Positions 43,003 to 52,428 of a DNA stretch of 64,000 nucleotides are shown piece by piece (position 1 is the first letter of the stretch; the number at the start of each line of letters is the position of its first letter). The stretch is from JADFXI01 sp963784135 (GTDB lineage Bacteria; Nitrospirota; Thermodesulfovibrionia; Thermodesulfovibrionales; Dissulfurispiraceae): NCBI GenBank assembly GCA_963784135.1, contig CAWAQG010000006.1, positions 62,001-126,000 on the forward strand, given 5' to 3'. Under the pieces are notes generated by a model, which did no database searches, was not told the DNA's origin, and saw only the letters and a program-made list of their open reading frames with translations. Made by a program: the position numbers and the translations under genes.

Positions 43003-43154
43003 GTATAGCTGCGAGAATAGCTTGTTGATGGGTGACCCCAGGCCTCTTGACAGGAGTGAATCGTAATGGCCGGCACGGCCCGTTCGGAAAATGCACCTGA
43101 CAATCTGTTTTATAGCGTAAAGTAACAGAAAAATTTTATAATGTACCTGTGTAT

Positions 43155-43185
43155 GCCATTAAGAACATGGCATGTTCTTAATGGC
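43155..43185. repeat. Perfect palindrome before ddl, copy B
   Basis: GCCATTAAGAACATG-G-CATGTTCTTAATGGC is a perfect 15-bp inverted repeat with a one-base centre, 42 bases before the ddl start. The centre matches the palindrome at 26855-26877. It could be a repressor operator or a stem. Confidence 0.55.
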
Positions 43186-43226
43186 ATTATTTGAGTTAAC
43201 AACAATATGTCGGGGAGTAACAATAA

Positions 43227-44171
43227 ATGATAACTGAAAAACGCATAGGGGTCCTTGCAGGCGGCACGTCCGCGGAAAGGGATGTCTCTCTTAAAAGCGG
43301 CAATGCTGTTTACAAGGCACTAATGGATTTGGGCTATGATGCGGTTTTCATTGATGTGTCTGACAATGTTTATCAGGCCGTCAGGGAAGAGGGTGTGGAA
43401 ATAGCTTTTGTCGTGCTCCATGGAGGACAAGGTGAAAACGGGGCGATCCAGGGCATGTTAGAGGTTATGGGTATACCTTATACAGGCTCGGGTATCCTTG
43501 CCTCTGCATTGGCTATGGACAAAGAGACCTCAAAGAAGGTGTTTCTTTCCCATGGGATTCCCGTCGCTCCGTTCATTGTGGTGAGGAGAAACCAGGTCGA
43601 AAATCGTGGAAGGACCAACATTGAGGTGGTCACTGCCGCTGTAGATTTCCCTCTGCCGTGGGTAGTCAAGCCCGCAACTGAAGGATCGAGCTTCGGTGTC
43701 AGTTTGGTGAGGGGCGAGGGCGAGCTGGCAGCGGCATTAAAGGAAGCATTTTCTTATGGGGAGAGGGTCCTTGTCGAGCGCTATATAAAAGGGAAAGAGA
43801 TACAGATCGGAATTCTCGGGCAGATGGTGCTGGGCGGCGTGGAAGTGAGACCCTTAAGGGAGTTTTATACGTATGAGGCAAAATATACCCCTGGTCTTAC
43901 AAACTATATATTGCCGCCTGAAATAGGTCCTTCAGCCTATGATATTCTTAAAGCAGCGGCCTTACAGGCCCATAATGCGCTTGGGTGCAGTGGAGCGACG
44001 CGGGTTGATTTTATATTGGACGAATTGAATAATCCCTTTCTGCTCGAGGTCAATACAATACCGGGAATGACCGAAACGAGTCTTTTGCCTAAAATAGCCA
44101 GGCTTGCTGAAATAGGGTTCCCGGACCTTATTGAGAAAATACTTGCATTGTCACTTTACGGGGATGAATAG
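43227..44171 (+). CDS. ddl: D-alanine:D-alanine ligase
   Basis: The 314-residue ATP-grasp enzyme has the N-terminal GVLAGGTSAERDVSLKSG, VFIDVS, HGGQGENGAIQG, YTGSGILASALAMDK, the ATP-grasp loop VKPATEGSSFGVS, ERYIKGKEIQ, and the C-terminal RVDFILDE and LLEVNTIPGMTETSL. It makes D-alanyl-D-alanine for murF. The gene is preceded by a stretch holding the MITE and the palindrome, so it may have its own promoter here. Confidence 0.93.
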   Translation: MITEKRIGVLAGGTSAERDVSLKSGNAVYKALMDLGYDAVFIDVSDNVYQAVREEGVEIAFVVLHGGQGENGAIQGMLEVMGIPYTGSGILASALAMDKETSKKVFLSHGIPVAPFIVVRRNQVENRGRTNIEVVTAAVDFPLPWVVKPATEGSSFGVSLVRGEGELAAALKEAFSYGERVLVERYIKGKEIQIGILGQMVLGGVEVRPLREFYTYEAKYTPGLTNYILPPEIGPSAYDILKAAALQAHNALGCSGATRVDFILDELNNPFLLEVNTIPGMTETSLLPKIARLAEIGFPDLIEKILALSLYGDE

Positions 44172-44231
44172 ACGATTGCAAAATCCCCGCGCGTCCCTCT
44201 ATATCAAAGGGGAAGGGGGGATTTAAGGGAA

Positions 44232-45029
44232 ATGGCAAGACGGAATATCAGGACATTACAGAGGAAGAAAGAAAAGAAGCGGTTCTATTATCTGATTATT
44301 CCTCCCCTGCTCGCCGCCGTGCTGTGCCTTGCTTTTTTTTCGCTCATAAGGCACTTTCTGCATGTGACAGAAATAGCCTTCGTAGGAAACCGCCATCTTA
44401 AGAATGAAGAGTTGAACTCGCTATGTAAGATCAGAAAAAACAGCGAGCTTTTTGGTGTTTCCGGCAGAGACATTTACGGGAGTCTTAAGCAGTCTCCGTG
44501 GATCAAGGACGCCGTGGTCAGGAAAGAATTATCGGGCAAGGTACTTATTAAGGTAACGGAACGCCTGCCGGTTGCATTGCTGAGCTTGGCTGATAAACCT
44601 TTTTTGATAGACAGGGAGGGTATCGTGCTCGAACAGATGAAAGAAGGCTCTATATTGCTTCTGCCTGTGATAAAGGGCATTGACCCTGTCAGGGACAGTG
44701 AAACCTATGCCGGGGCGGTCAGTCTTGCAGGGGTACTTTATGATAAAAGAGTGGTATCATATAACGGGAATGTTGAAATTACGGGACAGAAACCCGAAGA
44801 TATTACCTTGAAACTCGATAAAGTAATGATCAAGGTCGGCATGGGAGACTTTGAAAAGAAACTCGAGAGACTTGCGTTTGTGAGGGATGAGATACAGAAG
44901 AGAAACATGACTGTTGAGTATATAGATCTCAGGTTTGCCAATAAAATTATTGTTAAACCGGCACAGCAGGAGACCGGGGGCGGCGAGACAACAGAGGCGG
45001 AGCATGATGGAAAGAAGAAAAAGAACTAA
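44232..45029 (+). CDS. ftsQ: Cell division protein FtsQ
   Basis: The 265-residue product has a basic N-terminal tail (MARRNIRTLQRKKEKKR), one membrane segment (about 22-42) and a POTRA domain (HVTEIAFVGNRHLKNEEL), followed by a β-rich FtsQ domain (RLPVALLSLADKPFLIDREG). It joins FtsB and FtsL in the divisome. The C-terminus (TGGGETTEAEHDGKKKKN) is charged and overlaps the start of ftsA by about 26 bases. Confidence 0.85.
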   Translation: MARRNIRTLQRKKEKKRFYYLIIPPLLAAVLCLAFFSLIRHFLHVTEIAFVGNRHLKNEELNSLCKIRKNSELFGVSGRDIYGSLKQSPWIKDAVVRKELSGKVLIKVTERLPVALLSLADKPFLIDREGIVLEQMKEGSILLLPVIKGIDPVRDSETYAGAVSLAGVLYDKRVVSYNGNVEITGQKPEDITLKLDKVMIKVGMGDFEKKLERLAFVRDEIQKRNMTVEYIDLRFANKIIVKPAQQETGGGETTEAEHDGKKKKN

Positions 45030-46308
45030 CGGCGGCAATATTATAGTCGGACTCGATGCGGGAACGACAAAGATATGTTCTATTATGGGCGAAGTAAGTG
45101 AAGAGGGTATCGCAGTGCTTGCGGTCAGCAGCCACCCTTCAAACGGGCTTAAAAAAGGTGTTGTGATTGATATTGAAGTCACCGCAAACTCAATAAAGAA
45201 GGCAGTTGCCGAGATTGAAGAAATGACCGGAACGATCGTGCGGGAGGTGTATGTCGGTATTGCCGGGAGCCATATAAAGAGTTTCAACAGCTATGGCGCA
45301 GTAGGGATCAAGGGAAAAGAAGTGACCCATGATGATGTGGAGAGGGCAATAGATTCAGCCAGCGCGGTATACGTCCCTCTCGACAGGGAAATACTCCATG
45401 TGCTTCCAACCGATTTTATCCTCGACGGACAGGACGGGATAAAAGATCCTGTCGGGATGGCCGGCGTCAGGCTTGAAGTAAAGGTATACATTATTACCGG
45501 AGCGGTCACTTCAGTGCAAAACCTTCTGAAATGCTGCGAACGGGCGGGGCTTGAGGTTGTTGATATTGTCTTGCAGCCGCTTGCGTCGGCAGAGGCAACG
45601 CTTACTTCCTATGAGCGCGACATGGGCGTGATGCTTGTGGATATCGGGGGAGGCACCACTGATATAGCCCTTTACAAGGACGGATGGCTCAGGCATACGG
45701 CGGTGCTGGGCATCGGGGGCAATCATTTCACCAATGATATTTCTGTCGGCTTGAGAGTGCCCTTTCCCGAGGCTGAGAGGATAAAGAAGAAATATGGGGC
45801 CGTGGCTGCGGTGGTGCCTTCATCGGAAATGAACGACATGACTGAGGTGGATGTTGTTGCTATTGACGGCCAGGTGAGGACAATTCCCAGAAAATATATT
45901 TCTGAAATACTGCAGCCGAGGAGCGAAGAACTCCTTGAACTTATCAGCCAGGAGCTGCAGGCGTTTCAGGGGAGCGGCGTTGCTGTTTCAGGGGCCGTGC
46001 TCACCGGCGGTTCTTCGCTGCTTTCAGGTTTCGACAGGATGGCAGAGGCCATTCTTTCCATGCCGGTCAGGATCGGGTACCCGATGCGGGCTGTCCACGA
46101 GGACCAGGGGCACGATGGCGAACATGCGGGCATCCAGGGGCTGAAGGGAGAATTCAATACCCCGATATATGCAACGGGTATAGGACTTGTGGTATACGGC
46201 GCAGAATCATTAATGCCGGTCGAAGGCCCGATGTTCTCTTCTAATGTCTTTAATAAGATTGTTGCGAGAATGACCGGTTGGTTCAGGAAAATTGTAAGAG
46301 GAAAATGA
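45004..46308 (+). CDS. ftsA: Cell division actin-like protein FtsA
   Basis: The 434-residue product (ATG at 45004, after GAGGCGG) has the actin-fold phosphate motifs IVGLDAGTTK and VDIGGGTTDIAL, plus SHIKSFNSYG of the 1C subdomain. Its C-terminus has a short amphipathic helix (FNKIVARMTGWFRKIVRG), the membrane-targeting end that anchors FtsZ. The frame is open upstream into ftsQ but those codons are not family-like. It ends 15 bases before ftsZ. Confidence 0.92.
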   Translation: MMERRKRTNGGNIIVGLDAGTTKICSIMGEVSEEGIAVLAVSSHPSNGLKKGVVIDIEVTANSIKKAVAEIEEMTGTIVREVYVGIAGSHIKSFNSYGAVGIKGKEVTHDDVERAIDSASAVYVPLDREILHVLPTDFILDGQDGIKDPVGMAGVRLEVKVYIITGAVTSVQNLLKCCERAGLEVVDIVLQPLASAEATLTSYERDMGVMLVDIGGGTTDIALYKDGWLRHTAVLGIGGNHFTNDISVGLRVPFPEAERIKKKYGAVAAVVPSSEMNDMTEVDVVAIDGQVRTIPRKYISEILQPRSEELLELISQELQAFQGSGVAVSGAVLTGGSSLLSGFDRMAEAILSMPVRIGYPMRAVHEDQGHDGEHAGIQGLKGEFNTPIYATGIGLVVYGAESLMPVEGPMFSSNVFNKIVARMTGWFRKIVRGK

Positions 46309-46323
46309 AAATGGGAGGCCGTT

Positions 46324-47637
46324 ATGTTTCAATTGGATGAAGTGAGCAGGCTGGTTGCGAAAATAAAGGTAATCGGTGTCGGCGGAGGCGGAGGGAATGC
46401 TATAAACAGTATGGTGTCCGCCGACATCTTCGGTATAGAATTCGTTGCTGTCAATACGGACAAACAGCACCTTGAGGCGTCCCTGGCCCCTGTAAAAATT
46501 CAGATCGGGGAATCGCTGACAAAAGGTCTGGGGGCCGGGTCAAACCCTGTTATAGGCAGGCAGGCGGCCCTCGATGACAATGATTCCCTCATGAGCGTGA
46601 TCGAAGGCGCAGATATGATATTTATTACCGCCGGGATGGGCGGAGGCACCGGCACCGGTGCTGCTCCGGTTATTGCCAATCTTGCTCAGGAGCAGGGGAT
46701 CCTCACCGTCGGCGTCGTGACCAGGCCTTTTTACTACGAGGGCAGGAAGCGCGCTATCAATGGAGAGGAAGGCATAAGAGAGCTTAAAAAGTGCGTTGAT
46801 ACGCTTATCGTCATTCCCAATGACAGGATACATCTGGTAGTTGAAAAAGGCACCCCCCTGCTGAAATCCTTCTCAATTGCCAATGATGTCCTCAGGCAGG
46901 CGATACAGGGGATTTCCGATTTGATACTTGTTCCAGGTCTTATCAATCTTGATTTTGCCGACGTAAAGGCGATAATGCAAAAAGCCGGCAGGGCGGTAAT
47001 CGGGATGGGCAACGGAGAAGGCGAAAGAGGGGCATTCGATGCCGCCAAAAAGGCGATCTCCAACCCTCTCCTGGAAGAATCATCAATTGAAGGGGCAAAA
47101 GGTATTCTGATCAATATTACCGGCGGTCTGTCCATGTCACTCGACTCTGTCCAGGAGGCCGCATCGCTGATCCATGATTCATCTCATGATGAGGCGAATA
47201 TTATTCTTGGCGCGGTCATAAATCCCGATATGGAAAACGGGGTGCAGGTCACTGTAATCGCCACAGGTCTTGAAGACAGGGTTGAAAAGGCGGAATTACC
47301 GCAGATCAGGAAGTGGACGCCGAAAAAAGATCCCGTCTGCCTGAGAGGCTCCGAGAGAATATTGTCAAAAAACATCGGTATTACCTCAAAAGAATATGTG
47401 GAGGAATATCAATATCCCAAAGAGCCGGAAGTGTCTGTCGTCGAAATTTCCGGCCAGGGACTAAAAAAACCTGCCGATAATCCCACAATCCTTCCTTTGG
47501 CAAATGAGCCGACTGCTTCAGGCGGGCAGGGACATTTGGGGCCGGACAGCAAAGAGCAGTCTGAATTAATAAATAATTCTGTGTTTCCTGCTGAAGATGT
47601 TTTCGATATCCCGACGTTTTTGAGGAAGAAGATATAA
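46324..47637 (+). CDS. ftsZ: Cell division tubulin-like protein FtsZ
   Basis: The 437-residue GTPase has GVGGGGGNAINSM near the start, the GTP-binding GGGTGTG (106-112), FYYEGRKR, the T7 loop NLDFADVKAIM and a Gly/Ser/Thr-variable linker. The C-terminal DVFDIPTFLRKK peptide binds FtsA. It forms the Z ring. GGGAGG lies before the ATG. The linker is longer than in E. coli, as is usual for the phylum-level relatives suggested here. It is the last gene of the cluster. Confidence 0.95.
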   Translation: MFQLDEVSRLVAKIKVIGVGGGGGNAINSMVSADIFGIEFVAVNTDKQHLEASLAPVKIQIGESLTKGLGAGSNPVIGRQAALDDNDSLMSVIEGADMIFITAGMGGGTGTGAAPVIANLAQEQGILTVGVVTRPFYYEGRKRAINGEEGIRELKKCVDTLIVIPNDRIHLVVEKGTPLLKSFSIANDVLRQAIQGISDLILVPGLINLDFADVKAIMQKAGRAVIGMGNGEGERGAFDAAKKAISNPLLEESSIEGAKGILINITGGLSMSLDSVQEAASLIHDSSHDEANIILGAVINPDMENGVQVTVIATGLEDRVEKAELPQIRKWTPKKDPVCLRGSERILSKNIGITSKEYVEEYQYPKEPEVSVVEISGQGLKKPADNPTILPLANEPTASGGQGHLGPDSKEQSELINNSVFPAEDVFDIPTFLRKKI

Positions 47638-47662
47638 CCCGCATGCCGGGATTAATATTGCC

Positions 47663-49312
47663 GTGAACCGCGCACTTATAGAAAAAGCTGATGCGTTGCT
47701 TTCCGGCGAGCAGGGCACTGTTTTTAAAGACCCCGGCGGAAGGATATCCATATGCCTGATCTACCCTAACACATACAGGGTCGGTATGGCCAATCTCGGT
47801 TTTCAGGGTGTTTACGGCCTGCTTAACGCGAGAGATGATGTAGTCTGCGAGCGGGCCTTTCTGCCTGACGAAGAGGACCTGGAGCTTTATACAAGAAGTG
47901 GAACTCCGCTTTTTTCCCTTGAATCTAAAAGGCCCGTTGCTACATTTGATATAGCGGCTTTTTCCATTCCCTTCGAAAATGACTACCCAAATATACTCAG
48001 GATTCTGGACTCTGCAAAAATACCGTTCCTGTCGTCCAGGCGAGACCGCTTCCACCCGCTGCTGATCGCCGGCGGCGTTTGCCCCTCATTTAATCCGGAA
48101 CCTGTTGCTCCGGTATTTGATGTTATGTTTATCGGAGATGCGGAGGAGTCTCTGAATGAGTTTCTCGAAAAATATAAGGCGGCAATGCAGACAGCTCAGG
48201 TCAGGGACGCGGCAAAAAAAACGGCCCTTTCTATTGAGGGCGTCTACGTGCCTGATTACTACTCCGTGCAGTATCATAATGACGGCACGCTTGCCGGAAG
48301 AATTCCGTTGCATGATGCCCCGGCAACAGTGATGAGACGGCATTTGGGAGGACTCTCATCGGCGTCCGTCACTACCGCTATTGTCAGTGCGGAATCTGAA
48401 TTTTCCAATATGTATCTTATAGAGGCCATGCGCGGATGCCCGTGGAGTTGCAGGTTCTGTCTTGTCGGGCATATGTATCGCCCGCTGAGAAAGAAAGAGC
48501 TTGGTGCTGTTAAGGATGAAATCGCGCATGCTAAACAATACACCGGCAAAATAGGACTGATAGGACCGTCTTTAACCGATTACGCACATATAAAAGAGGT
48601 GCTGGGTGTCCGGGGTGTCGCTTTCTCGATCACTTCTTTGCGCGCCTGTGCGAAAAGCGTGGAACTGGTGGAACTCCTCAAAGGGCATAAAAGTATCTCA
48701 ATCGCGCCGGAGGCGGGGACCGCACGAATGCGCAAGGTAATAGATAAAAAAGTCAGCGAGAGCGACATACTCGATACGTCGGCGCGCATTCTCGAAGCGG
48801 GTGTGGAAAATCTCAGACTTTACTTCATGATAGGGCTGCCCACGGAAACGCAGGAAGATATTTCAGGGATTGCGGATCTGGCAAGAAAAATCAGGCGCAC
48901 CTCGAAGAGAGGCACTCTCGTATTGAGTATCAGTACTTTTGTGCCAAAGCCGCTCACGCCCTTTCAGTGGCATGTCATGGAACCCCTTGGCGCCGTAAAG
49001 GAAAAGCTTAAGTTTATCAAAAAAGCGCTCATGGATGAGGGAAACGTAAAAGTCTTTCATGATGTGCCCAAATATGCGCACCTGCAGGGCTTGTTTGCGA
49101 GAGGAGACCGCAGGGTATTCAAGGTCATTGAAGCCATGTCGAAGACCGATGATATGAAAAAGGCGTGTTCTGAAACCGGAACAGATATGGATTTTTATCT
49201 CTTCAGGAAGAGGGATTTCGGGGAAATACTGCCCTGGGATTTTATAAAGTCCGATACCATGAAAGAACGGCTATGGGAAGAGTATGCATCGGCTTTGTCT
49301 TTGCTGCACTAA
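47663..49312 (+). CDS. B12-binding-type radical SAM protein (TIGR03960-like)
   Basis: The 549-residue product has an N-terminal cobalamin-binding-like Rossmann part (CLIYPNTYRVGMANLGFQGVY) and LLIAGGVCPSFNPEP with VFIGDAEE. A radical SAM core follows with CPWSCRFC (CxxxCxxC), then SIAPEAGTARMRKVIDKK. The order B12 domain then SAM core and the GGVCPSFNPEP stretch match the uncharacterised B12-binding radical SAM family TIGR03960. Substrate unknown. GTG start at 47663. It follows ftsZ by 25 bases on the same strand. Confidence 0.75.
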   Translation: MNRALIEKADALLSGEQGTVFKDPGGRISICLIYPNTYRVGMANLGFQGVYGLLNARDDVVCERAFLPDEEDLELYTRSGTPLFSLESKRPVATFDIAAFSIPFENDYPNILRILDSAKIPFLSSRRDRFHPLLIAGGVCPSFNPEPVAPVFDVMFIGDAEESLNEFLEKYKAAMQTAQVRDAAKKTALSIEGVYVPDYYSVQYHNDGTLAGRIPLHDAPATVMRRHLGGLSSASVTTAIVSAESEFSNMYLIEAMRGCPWSCRFCLVGHMYRPLRKKELGAVKDEIAHAKQYTGKIGLIGPSLTDYAHIKEVLGVRGVAFSITSLRACAKSVELVELLKGHKSISIAPEAGTARMRKVIDKKVSESDILDTSARILEAGVENLRLYFMIGLPTETQEDISGIADLARKIRRTSKRGTLVLSISTFVPKPLTPFQWHVMEPLGAVKEKLKFIKKALMDEGNVKVFHDVPKYAHLQGLFARGDRRVFKVIEAMSKTDDMKKACSETGTDMDFYLFRKRDFGEILPWDFIKSDTMKERLWEEYASALSLLH

Positions 49313-49776
49313 GTCGCAGGATGCAGCTCAAAGATAAAATCTATTTCGACAGGAGCATTCAAGGGGAGGACCGGAACGCCCACAGCCGCTCTTGCATGTC
49401 TGCCGGCTTCCCCCAGGATTTCAAATAGAAAGTCTGATGCCGCATTTAAAACTTCAGGCTGTTCGGTAAAATCAGCGGAGGATGCCACATAGCCGTTTAC
49501 CTTTATGCATTGCCTGATGGTATCAAGACTTCCCGTATGCTTTTTAATGACGGCAAATGCGTTGATCACTACCTGCCTGGCATCTTCTTGTGCTTCGGCC
49601 AGAGACACCGATTCCCCGACCTTTCCGGTCCGTGTCAGCTTGCCGGCCCTGAGAGGAAGCATGCCGCTTAGGAAGAGGAGGTTGCCGGCGCGGACGCAGG
49701 GGACATAGGAGCCGAGCGGCCTGGGCGCTTCGGAAAGCCCGAGCCCAACTGATAGTAGTTTTTCCTCCGGTGTCAT
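49309..49776 (-). CDS. RidA-family protein (YjgF/UK114)
   Basis: The 155-residue product belongs to the RidA superfamily: it has LGLSEAPRPLGSYVPCVRAG, LFLSGMLPLRAGK, VNAFAVIKKHTGSL, IRQCIKVNGYVAS and a C-terminal RHARAAVGVPVLPLNAPVEIDFIFE. The conserved catalytic arginine is in HARAAVG. RidA enzymes hydrolyse reactive enamine or imine intermediates to keto acids; subfamilies such as this one, closer to YjgH/Rid2-6, have unknown substrates. It is convergent with the radical SAM gene, overlapping it by 4 bases. Confidence 0.8.
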   Translation of the reverse strand: MTPEEKLLSVGLGLSEAPRPLGSYVPCVRAGNLLFLSGMLPLRAGKLTRTGKVGESVSLAEAQEDARQVVINAFAVIKKHTGSLDTIRQCIKVNGYVASSADFTEQPEVLNAASDFLFEILGEAGRHARAAVGVPVLPLNAPVEIDFIFELHPAT

Positions 49777-49792
49777 ATTTAGGTCTATAGTC

Positions 49793-52384
49793 TCATGGGA
49801 CTTTGGTTAATTCAGGCGAAGGCGACCCGATGTAAACTCCCTGAGCATAATCTATACCCAGTTTTTTGACAGAATCGAGGATATCTTTGTTCTCAACATG
49901 TTCCGCAATTGTCCTGATATTGAATTCCGTTGCCAGCATTGTCATGGTCTTCACAATGGCCAAATCCTTGTGGCTCCTGAGCATGCTTCTTATAAATTCA
50001 CCGGATATCTTGACAAAGTCCAAAGGGAACCTTTTTACATAATAGAAACAGGAAAAGCCGGAGCCGAAGTCATCAATGGCGAACTTGAATCCTTCAAACT
50101 TGAGGTTGTCAATAAACTTTTCGAGCAAGGTTATATTTTTTAATGTGTCCTTTTCAGTTGTCTCGAAGACAATTTTGCTTTTGTCTATTTCATATTGCCT
50201 GGCGAGTTTTACAATAGTAGATAAAAACTCCGCCACTATCAGAGATTTAGACGAAAGGTTAATAAAAATGTATCCCTTATAGTCCTCTTCTCTAATCAAT
50301 GCGAAGACCTTTTCTATGAGAATAAGATCGAGCTTGCCGACAGCGCCGATTCTTTCGGCAATATCAATAAATTCTCCTGCAGTAAGTACCCCTTTGTCAG
50401 TCTCTATCCTGCAGAAAACCTCATGGCATTCTACAGCGCCTGTGACTGAGTTTATTACAGGCTGGAAATAAGGCACTATCTTCTTGTCTTCTATTGCGTT
50501 GGAAACTATCAATGTTTTCTCTCCGAGGGTCTTGAAAACATCTAAAATATCCTCCTGGGTCGGCACGACTATCCTGTTTTTGCCGGTGGTTTTGGCCTTA
50601 TACATCATATTGTCGGCGAATATAAACAAATCCCTCGCATTTTCCGCATGGTCGGGAAAAACGGCAAGACCTATCGACACCGTAGCTTTAACATGCGTGC
50701 CGTCCGGAGCGGAAAGGGACAGATTCTGAATGTTGTCCATGGCCCTGTTTGCAACCATGAACGCCTGCCCTTCATCTGCTTCCGGAAGGACCACAACAAA
50801 CTCATCGCCTCCGTATCGGGCGAGTATGTCCCCCAGTCTTAACGATTCCTTTATTTTCAAAGCGAACTCTGATAAAAAACTGTCACCGACGATGTGCCCG
50901 TAAGAGTCGTTTATAGTTTTGAAATTATCGAGGTCTATAACGAGCAGGCTGAATTTATATACGTTTCGCTCCGCCCTGCCTATCTCGTACCCCAGCAATT
51001 CCCAGAATACCCTCTGGTTATAAAGATTTGTGAGAGGGTCCCGGGTAGCGTAGAACTCAAGGTCCTTGGTATATTTGTATATCGCTTTAATCGAGCCTAT
51101 TACATTCAACAGAGTGGTCAGGATACCGTCTATTACAAGGGAACGGATACTGTCCGACGCCATTTCAGATTGTACGCCTATTCCCACCACGCCTCCTATC
51201 CGGGGTGTTTCGAGAATAAGAGATTTTGTCTGGAGGTCTATATCTTTTTCCTCCAGTTCAGTGAGGGACCTGGACGGGTCGGCTATATTATGGACTATAT
51301 TGATTCCGGCAATATTAAAAGTTACGCCGTCTCTAAGTTTTTTTCTTACAATGCTCTCAAAACTTTCCTTGGTTTTGTCGGCAGGCGTGTTCCTCCAGAA
51401 TATCTCAAGGTCGTATATCTCTTCACCGACCTGGAAGATCGAAAAAAGAGCATAAGCGTTCATGACCTTGTTTATTTCGAGCAGGATATTGGTGACATGT
51501 TCTTTCCAGTCTCTTACCACCTCAGAGGTTATGATGAACTTCTCCAGGACCCTTATCTCGAACTCGAGTATGTCCCTGTCAACAGCCACTGTTTTCATCT
51601 TTTCAACAAGACCTCTGACCTCATCCAATACCTGATTGAATTCTGCAAATCCCGAACCGGAGTCATCCAGCGACAGGGTCGTTAAATCTTTAATTCTGTT
51701 TACACTGTTGACCCTCTCATGTAAAAAGCTTGTGGAACGCTTTATCCTGGCATTTACGAAAAGGGCTATCAATCCGGCCATGATAAAGGGAAGCGGGGTA
51801 AGTATGAGAAAAAGCGAGGCGAACTTCTTTTTTACTTCAACTATCACAGGCCCCATGTCCTGCTCTACCCTGATAACGCCTAATACATCTCCGCTTTTTG
51901 CATGGGCGTGGCATTTCAGGCATCTTTCAGCGGCCTTAATCGGATAAATATTAAAAAGCAGTGTTTCATGCTTGAATGTTATGAGGTCTCCCGTTCTAAA
52001 TACGTCCCTGACATTTTGGCCCGGCTCTGACTCTTCTATCTTCCCGTAATCTTTTTCAACAGCCTCGCCCCTGAACATATCCACTTTATAGGGAAACTTT
52101 GCGCGCCTGCCGTTTAGCGAGTCCAAAAACTTCTCCAGCTCCGGCCTTGACCAGCCCTTTTCCATAAGCTGGAGCATCGAGTTGAGGACCTGCTGGGATA
52201 TGGCATCCGAAACTTCATCTTCGTTCTTGAGAAAAGAGCGCTGGTAGCTGGAGGACACGATCAGGTAAGCCGCATCAAAACTGATAATGGATGCGATCAG
52301 AACTACTATGCAGACGAACGATTTCAAACTGAATTGTTTGCGGACCAGTCTCCCGAAACTGACAGGAATTTTTTCTTTTGGCAT
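49793..52384 (-). CDS. Heme-linked GGDEF/EAL-like signalling protein
   Basis: The 863-residue product has two membrane segments (about 18-38 and 190-210) around a periplasmic region of DUF3365/Tll0287 type with a CLKCHAH heme-c motif (CxxCH, about 155). A linker with GAF-like features follows, then a GGDEF domain with intact RYGGDEF (about 523) and a C-terminal EAL-like domain. The usual EAL signature is EVF (about 651); DDFGSGFS is kept (about 771). The GGDEF part could make cyclic-di-GMP; the EAL part may bind or only weakly cut it. The heme probably senses redox or gas. It is transcribed alone. Confidence 0.8.
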   Translation of the reverse strand: MPKEKIPVSFGRLVRKQFSLKSFVCIVVLIASIISFDAAYLIVSSSYQRSFLKNEDEVSDAISQQVLNSMLQLMEKGWSRPELEKFLDSLNGRRAKFPYKVDMFRGEAVEKDYGKIEESEPGQNVRDVFRTGDLITFKHETLLFNIYPIKAAERCLKCHAHAKSGDVLGVIRVEQDMGPVIVEVKKKFASLFLILTPLPFIMAGLIALFVNARIKRSTSFLHERVNSVNRIKDLTTLSLDDSGSGFAEFNQVLDEVRGLVEKMKTVAVDRDILEFEIRVLEKFIITSEVVRDWKEHVTNILLEINKVMNAYALFSIFQVGEEIYDLEIFWRNTPADKTKESFESIVRKKLRDGVTFNIAGINIVHNIADPSRSLTELEEKDIDLQTKSLILETPRIGGVVGIGVQSEMASDSIRSLVIDGILTTLLNVIGSIKAIYKYTKDLEFYATRDPLTNLYNQRVFWELLGYEIGRAERNVYKFSLLVIDLDNFKTINDSYGHIVGDSFLSEFALKIKESLRLGDILARYGGDEFVVVLPEADEGQAFMVANRAMDNIQNLSLSAPDGTHVKATVSIGLAVFPDHAENARDLFIFADNMMYKAKTTGKNRIVVPTQEDILDVFKTLGEKTLIVSNAIEDKKIVPYFQPVINSVTGAVECHEVFCRIETDKGVLTAGEFIDIAERIGAVGKLDLILIEKVFALIREEDYKGYIFINLSSKSLIVAEFLSTIVKLARQYEIDKSKIVFETTEKDTLKNITLLEKFIDNLKFEGFKFAIDDFGSGFSCFYYVKRFPLDFVKISGEFIRSMLRSHKDLAIVKTMTMLATEFNIRTIAEHVENKDILDSVKKLGIDYAQGVYIGSPSPELTKVP

Positions 52385-52428
52385 TAATCAGAATAACACG
52401 TGAACAGGGAATTATCAAGGCAGAAAAT

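Noticed and set aside
47381..48055. 224-codon minus-strand frame across the ftsZ end and the radical SAM start
   Set aside because: It lies opposite two well-supported genes and has low-complexity, non-family sequence.
50894..51685. 263-codon plus-strand frame opposite the GGDEF gene
   Set aside because: The minus strand encodes a complete multidomain protein; the plus frame has no recognisable domain or ribosome site.
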